Shown piece by piece: positions 15,983 to 19,768 of a DNA stretch of 19,768 bases (the first letter of the stretch is position 1; each line of letters opens with the position of its first letter). Under the pieces are notes generated by a model. It had not been told where the DNA came from. It did not search any database and saw nothing but the letters and a program-made list of their open reading frames with translations. The translations under genes were made by a program, and so were the position numbers. The DNA is from an uncultured Planctomycetaceae bacterium (GTDB lineage Bacteria > Planctomycetota > Planctomycetia > Pirellulales > Pirellulaceae), in NCBI GenBank assembly GCA_903927685.1, contig CAIYOB010001117.1, forward strand, positions 1-19,768, in the 5' to 3' direction.

Positions 15983-17713
15983 ATGAGTGGCTCCGTCGAA
16001 CCTGCTGTGGGAATTGACCTGGGCACCACGTTCTCCGTGTTGGCGCATTTGGACTCCGACGGCAAGCCGCGGACCATCGTCAACGAGGAAGGCGAGTTGA
16101 TCACGCCCAGTGCGGTCTTCTTTGACCGGGATGCGCCCATCGTGGGCCGCGAAGCCCTGCGTGCCGGCGAGGCGGAGCCACACCGCTTGGCGCGGTTTGC
16201 CAAGCGCGACGTCGGCCAGCGGGAGTTCGGCAAGTCGATTTGCGGCCGCGTGCTGCCTCCGGAGGTGATCGAGGCGCTGGTGCTGGCCAAGCTGAAACAG
16301 GACGCGGGCCTGAAGTTGGGCGAGTTCCGCAAAGCGGTGGTGACCGTGCCCGCGTATTTCAACGAGCCGCGGCGCAAGGCGACGCAGGATGCCGGGCGAT
16401 TGGCGGGCCTGGACGTGATCGATATTATCAACGAGCCCACCGCGGCGGCGATCGCCTACGGGTGGGAGCAGCGGCTGTTCGCCGCCGATCTGACGACCGG
16501 TGTTCGCGAGCGCGTCCTGGTCTACGATCTGGGTGGCGGCACGTTCGATGTGACTGTGATGGACATGGAGGGGACCGAGTTCCGCGCCGTGGCGATTGCC
16601 GGCGACGTGTTCCTGGGCGGCATGGACTGGGACCAGAGAATTGCGGGGCACGCCGCCGACCGGTTCCGTGCCGAGCACGGCGTCGAACTGCGCGACCTGC
16701 CGGCTCCGTGGGAGTGCCTGATGCAGGCGGCCAGCGAGGCCAAGCATGCCTTGAGCGCGCGAACGGAAACCCGAATACCGGTCTCCTGGGATGGCAAACA
16801 GTCGCAAGTGCGCCTCACGCGGGCGGAATTTGAAACGCTCACGGGCGACCTGGTCGAACGTACGCGGATGACTTGCGTCAGCGTGCTGCGGGAAGCGGGA
16901 GTCCAGTGGAGCGACCTGACGCGACTGCTGCTGGTCGGAGGCGCGACGCGGATGCCGATGATCCAACAGATGCTGGCCGCCGAGTCCGGCCTGCAACCGG
17001 ACCGCTCGCTGTCGCCGGACGAAGCCGTGGCGCACGGCGCGGCGATCTACGCCGGGTTGCTGCTGAACCACAGCCACGAAGCCGTCCGCCGGTTGTCGGT
17101 CCGCAACGTGAACTCGCATACCTTGGGTGTGCTGGGGATTGAGCCGGAGTCGCGGCTGACGCGCCGCAAGGTGATGATCGCCCGCAACACGCCGCTCCCG
17201 GCAGCGGTGACCCGCAAATTCCAGACTGCCAAGGCTGGCCAGCGGGACGTCGCGATCCCCGTGGTCGAGGGCGGCACGGAGACCGGCGAAGGCTGTACGC
17301 ACATTGGCCGGCTGGTAGTGACCGATCTGCCGCCCGATCTGGCCGCCGGGACGCCCGTCAAGGTCGTGTTTCGCTATGGCCAAGACGGACGCCTGACGGT
17401 CCAAGCCTCCCTGCCTGCCGCCGGCAAGGAGGCCCAACTGACGCTGGAGCGAGCGTCCGGAATGACGGACGACGAACTCGCCCGCTGGTCGGAAGAAATG
17501 CACGCCGGCCTGGCGATCCCCGACGCCGAATCAGGCCCGGCAGACGGCGGTCCGTCGGACGCCGGGCCAGTCCAGCCCGCATCCTGGAATCCGGCTGGCG
17601 AGGGTTCGGGGCAAGCCGTCGTCTTTGCGGGTGACGAACCGCAGCGGGCCGAAGTCAGCCCGGACGACGCCTTGGCGGCATTCCTGCAGAACGCGGGCAG
17701 GAAACCTGGCTAG
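15983..17713 (+). CDS. Hsp70 (DnaK)-like chaperone with short C-terminus
   Basis: A 576-residue cytoplasmic ATPase chaperone relative. The actin-like ATPase domain is complete: GIDLGTTFSV (residues 10-19, phosphate 1), NEPTAAAIAYG (connect 1), VYDLGGGTFDV (180-190, phosphate 2) and LLLVGGATRMP (315-325, adenosine). A beta substrate-binding domain starts near V373 (VRNVNSHTLGV). After about residue 505 there is only a ~70-residue Pro/Gly/Ala-rich tail instead of the ~100-residue helical lid of DnaK (usual length ~640), so lid function should be reduced or absent. It is therefore a divergent Hsp70 rather than the main DnaK, and I give no symbol. The start at 15983 has a GAGG six bases upstream. 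No DnaJ or GrpE gene is in the window. It probably follows the exonuclease gene in transcription; the 3' end overlaps the next gene's stop. Confidence 0.93.
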   Translation: MSGSVEPAVGIDLGTTFSVLAHLDSDGKPRTIVNEEGELITPSAVFFDRDAPIVGREALRAGEAEPHRLARFAKRDVGQREFGKSICGRVLPPEVIEALVLAKLKQDAGLKLGEFRKAVVTVPAYFNEPRRKATQDAGRLAGLDVIDIINEPTAAAIAYGWEQRLFAADLTTGVRERVLVYDLGGGTFDVTVMDMEGTEFRAVAIAGDVFLGGMDWDQRIAGHAADRFRAEHGVELRDLPAPWECLMQAASEAKHALSARTETRIPVSWDGKQSQVRLTRAEFETLTGDLVERTRMTCVSVLREAGVQWSDLTRLLLVGGATRMPMIQQMLAAESGLQPDRSLSPDEAVAHGAAIYAGLLLNHSHEAVRRLSVRNVNSHTLGVLGIEPESRLTRRKVMIARNTPLPAAVTRKFQTAKAGQRDVAIPVVEGGTETGEGCTHIGRLVVTDLPPDLAAGTPVKVVFRYGQDGRLTVQASLPAAGKEAQLTLERASGMTDDELARWSEEMHAGLAIPDAESGPADGGPSDAGPVQPASWNPAGEGSGQAVVFAGDEPQRAEVSPDDALAAFLQNAGRKPG

Positions 17714-18624
17714 GCCTCGGTCACCCACCGCAGCCCGGCACATGGGCCGGCACGTTGTAGCAGTTCCAACTGCTGTCGATCTCGGACCAGCCAGGCGCCC
17801 GCGAAAGCCAGCGCATTGCAGGAAATCGACTGGTAACATTCGCGCGTCCGGGGCACGGCCAGCAGCCAGCGTCGGGTGAGCAGCAGGTTGTACGCCCGCG
17901 CGAACCGCTCGCCCGCGGCGGGCCATGCCACTCCGATCGCGTCCAGCAAGCGACGATACAGGTCGCATGTCAACGCCGCTGCCTGCTGGACGTCGGCGAA
18001 CCTGTCCGCATCCAGCGCGGCAATTGCGTGGACAAAAGGAAGCGTTTCCACTCGCCCCACGACGCCAGGGGCCGACTCGACGTCGATCCGTGAGGCGATG
18101 GGCAGCGGGGCTCCGGCCGGATCCAGGGCCAGGGGGATCAACTGCAGGTGCCTGTGCGGCTGGCTGGCCCCGGCAATCGCCCCGCTGTTGTAGAACCCCA
18201 GCCCGTCGCCTTCCGCCAGGCACGTCCACAGCGCCTCGAAATCTCGAGGCGTCAGCGGTGTCTCCTGGTCCTCGAAGGCCCGGGTCACGATCAGCAGGTG
18301 CCGCTCGACCACATTGAACTTGTTCAGCAGGCAGACGTGCGTCGGCGAGGCGTCGGCGACGTACATCGCCGGCTCGAACGGCAGGAACGGGTTGGGACGA
18401 GCCGCGGCAAGCGGGGCGCCGGCGCTCGCCCGGCGCGGCTTGCCTGCCAGGTGCCGAAGGATGCGGACCAGGAAGCGGATGCCGCCGTCGTCCAGGTACT
18501 CGCTATCCGTCGGGATGGGCTGCAACGCGCCGCAGGCCAGGGCCCGCTCGGTGGTTGCCTGGACCCGCGTCCAAAGCGTGCCGGGGGCAAACGAGGTCCC
18601 TTCAGGTTGCGCGACCGTGTCCAT
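17710..18624 (-). CDS. ATP adenylyltransferase (Ap4A phosphorylase family)
   Basis: A 304-residue enzyme of the HIT/GalT superfamily that splits diadenosine tetraphosphate with phosphate into ATP and ADP, or runs in reverse, controlling Ap4A levels. Visible hallmarks are LLNKFNVVERHLLIVTRAFEDQ-type sequence around N101-K102, GFYNSGAIAGASQPHRHLQ (143-161) with the H157-x-H159-x-Q161 active site (H159 expected to carry the AMP), and a C-terminal YNLLLTRRWLLAVPR block followed by ISCNALAFAGAWLVR. Length fits the yeast Apa1/Apa2-like family. ATG 18624 is chosen because AAGGAGA lies about five bases upstream on the minus strand. The stop codon overlaps that of the Hsp70-like gene within CTAG. The gene is divergent from the one at 18734. 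Confidence 0.92.
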   Translation of the reverse strand: MDTVAQPEGTSFAPGTLWTRVQATTERALACGALQPIPTDSEYLDDGGIRFLVRILRHLAGKPRRASAGAPLAAARPNPFLPFEPAMYVADASPTHVCLLNKFNVVERHLLIVTRAFEDQETPLTPRDFEALWTCLAEGDGLGFYNSGAIAGASQPHRHLQLIPLALDPAGAPLPIASRIDVESAPGVVGRVETLPFVHAIAALDADRFADVQQAAALTCDLYRRLLDAIGVAWPAAGERFARAYNLLLTRRWLLAVPRTRECYQSISCNALAFAGAWLVRDRQQLELLQRAGPCAGLRWVTEA

Positions 18625-18733
18625 CGCCGTCTCCTTCGATCTACCATTTGTCATTGCAAGTGAGCGACCAGTCGGTTGCAGAGGTCCGCCCGCCGCCTTT
18701 AAGATGATAGCTGGAAAGCGAAAGGAGGGCGTC

Positions 18734-19768
18734 ATGGGGACTTGTCTCTTGCTGATCGGCGGAATGCTGTTGGGCCAGGCGGCGGATTCCGGCGACGAAA
18801 TGCGTTTGGAGGTGCGGCGTCTGGTCCGGCAGCTGGATGATGTCCAGCGGACGACACGCGAGGCAGCTGAACGCCGGCTGATCGAACTCGGGCCACCGGC
18901 CTTGACGCTGCTGCCCACGCCGGGCCGTGATACGTCGGCCGAGGTCAAGGTCCGACTCGAACGCATCCGCGAGGCGTTGGAGGCCGCGGTCGCGGAAGCG
19001 GCGGCCCAGCCGTCGCGCATCACCCTGCACGGACAACACACCCTGTCCGCCGCGCTGGCGGAGCTGCAACAACAAACGGGCAACCGAATCGTCGACTTCC
19101 GCCAGCGTTTCGGCCAGCAGACGCCCGATCCCCCGTTGACCGTCGATTTCGAAAAGGCGCCGTTTTGGCCGGCGTTCGACTCGCTGCTGGACCAGGCCGG
19201 GCTGAGCGTCTATAACTTCAGCGGCGAAATCGGGGCCTTGGCCGTGGTCGCGCGGGACGAGAACGAACGGAAGCGGGTCGAAAACGGCGTGTACCAGGGA
19301 CTGTTCCGCTTCGAGGTCTTGCGAGTCCAGGCGATTCGCGACTTGCGGAACCCGGCGAATCACTCGCTGCGGCTGGCGATCGAGTTGGCCTGGGAGCCGC
19401 GCGTGTCGCCGATCCTGTTGCAGATCCCGCTGGCCGAATTGCGGGCCACGGATGAATCCGGCCAGCCGGTCGCGGTTGCGACGCCCCGCGCGAGCCTGGA
19501 GGTTCCCGTGGAGAACAGCCTGCCGGCCGCGGAAGTGCAGCTGCCGCTGGTCCTGCCGGCCCGCAGCGTCGCCAAGATCCGGACGCTCCAGGGGCTGGTT
19601 TCCGCGCTCCTGCCGGGCCGAGTCGAAACGTTCGAGTTCGCCGATCTGCCGAACGCCCGGAACGTCGAGCAGTCGCGCGCGGGGGTGAGCGTGATCGTCG
19701 AGCAGGTCCGCAGGAATGTCGATGTGGATGAAGTCCGCCTGACCGTCCGGTTCGACGAAGCGGCCAAC
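18734..19768 (+). CDS. Secreted protein with possible STN-like domain, 3' end outside window
   Basis: The frame stays open for 345 codons to the last base. ATG 18734 is preceded by AAAGGAGGG (18721-18729), the strongest ribosome site in the window. The N-terminus MGTCLLLIGGMLLGQAADSG is a short hydrophobic signal peptide without a positive n-region. Residues ~25-85 are charged and helical (RLVRQLDDVQRTTREAAERR). Residues ~95-165 (RITLHGQHTLSAALAELQQQ, then LTVDFEKAPFWPAFDSLLDQ) resemble the beta-alpha-beta pattern of secretin/TonB short N-terminal (STN) domains. The rest is beta-rich and resembles nothing I know. It is probably a periplasmic or surface protein. The STN reading is tentative; the gene itself is secure. 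Confidence 0.85.
   Translation, partial: MGTCLLLIGGMLLGQAADSGDEMRLEVRRLVRQLDDVQRTTREAAERRLIELGPPALTLLPTPGRDTSAEVKVRLERIREALEAAVAEAAAQPSRITLHGQHTLSAALAELQQQTGNRIVDFRQRFGQQTPDPPLTVDFEKAPFWPAFDSLLDQAGLSVYNFSGEIGALAVVARDENERKRVENGVYQGLFRFEVLRVQAIRDLRNPANHSLRLAIELAWEPRVSPILLQIPLAELRATDESGQPVAVATPRASLEVPVENSLPAAEVQLPLVLPARSVAKIRTLQGLVSALLPGRVETFEFADLPNARNVEQSRAGVSVIVEQVRRNVDVDEVRLTVRFDEAAN

Noticed and set aside
15917..17503. Minus-strand frame of 528 codons opposite the Hsp70-like gene
   Set aside because: Antisense to a well-conserved Hsp70 ATPase domain; Arg/His/Gln-rich composition typical of shadow frames.

Overview
The window looks like a piece of a high-GC planctomycete chromosome, most likely Pirellulales-like (taxon inferred). 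The strongest sign is a 2416-residue secreted protein whose N-terminus carries the planctomycete extracellular motif (LETLENRRLLA). That protein also combines autotransporter-type beta-strand repeats, FG-GAP/VCBS repeats and a C-terminal dockerin. No tRNA, rRNA, CRISPR array, insertion sequence or integrase was seen.

Layout. 1-1536 is the 3' end of a giant secreted protein gene that starts before the window. 1537-2102 is a 566-base gap rich in inverted repeats. 2103-9353 is a complete giant gene whose last ~500 codons are paralogous to the first gene, so the two form a tandem pair. Next come a dCTP deaminase gene (9407-9985, minus) and, divergent from it, a DUF309 gene and a HEAT-repeat gene (10147-11026, plus, 4 bases apart). 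A 350-base gap with a terminator-like and a promoter-like site leads to a secreted TPR protein with a Pro/Ala-rich tail and 13 DPF motifs (11377-12951, plus). A small unrecognised gene (13104-13328) and peptidase T (13662-14900) lie on the minus strand, with an AT-richer 333-base gap between them. Divergent from pepT are a PolB-type 3'-5' exonuclease gene and an Hsp70-like gene, joined by an array of 8-bp repeats. The Hsp70 gene meets a minus-strand ATP adenylyltransferase (Ap4A phosphorylase type) gene at a shared CTAG that supplies both stop codons. From 18734 a new secreted-protein gene runs off the right end of the window.

Function. The left half encodes surface or extracellular material: two related giant proteins, the complete one having many acidic, probably Ca2+-binding loops. 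The right half is mostly housekeeping: nucleotide metabolism (dCTP deaminase, Ap4A phosphorylase), peptide degradation (PepT), nucleic acid processing (exonuclease) and chaperoning (Hsp70-like), with scattered planctomycete hypothetical genes. I did not find a defence system or a coherent new pathway. The best candidates for something undescribed are the tandem giant proteins and their conserved C-terminal tail, the DPF-repeat TPR protein, the 8-bp repeat array, and the structured gaps at 1800-1971 and 13410-13660.
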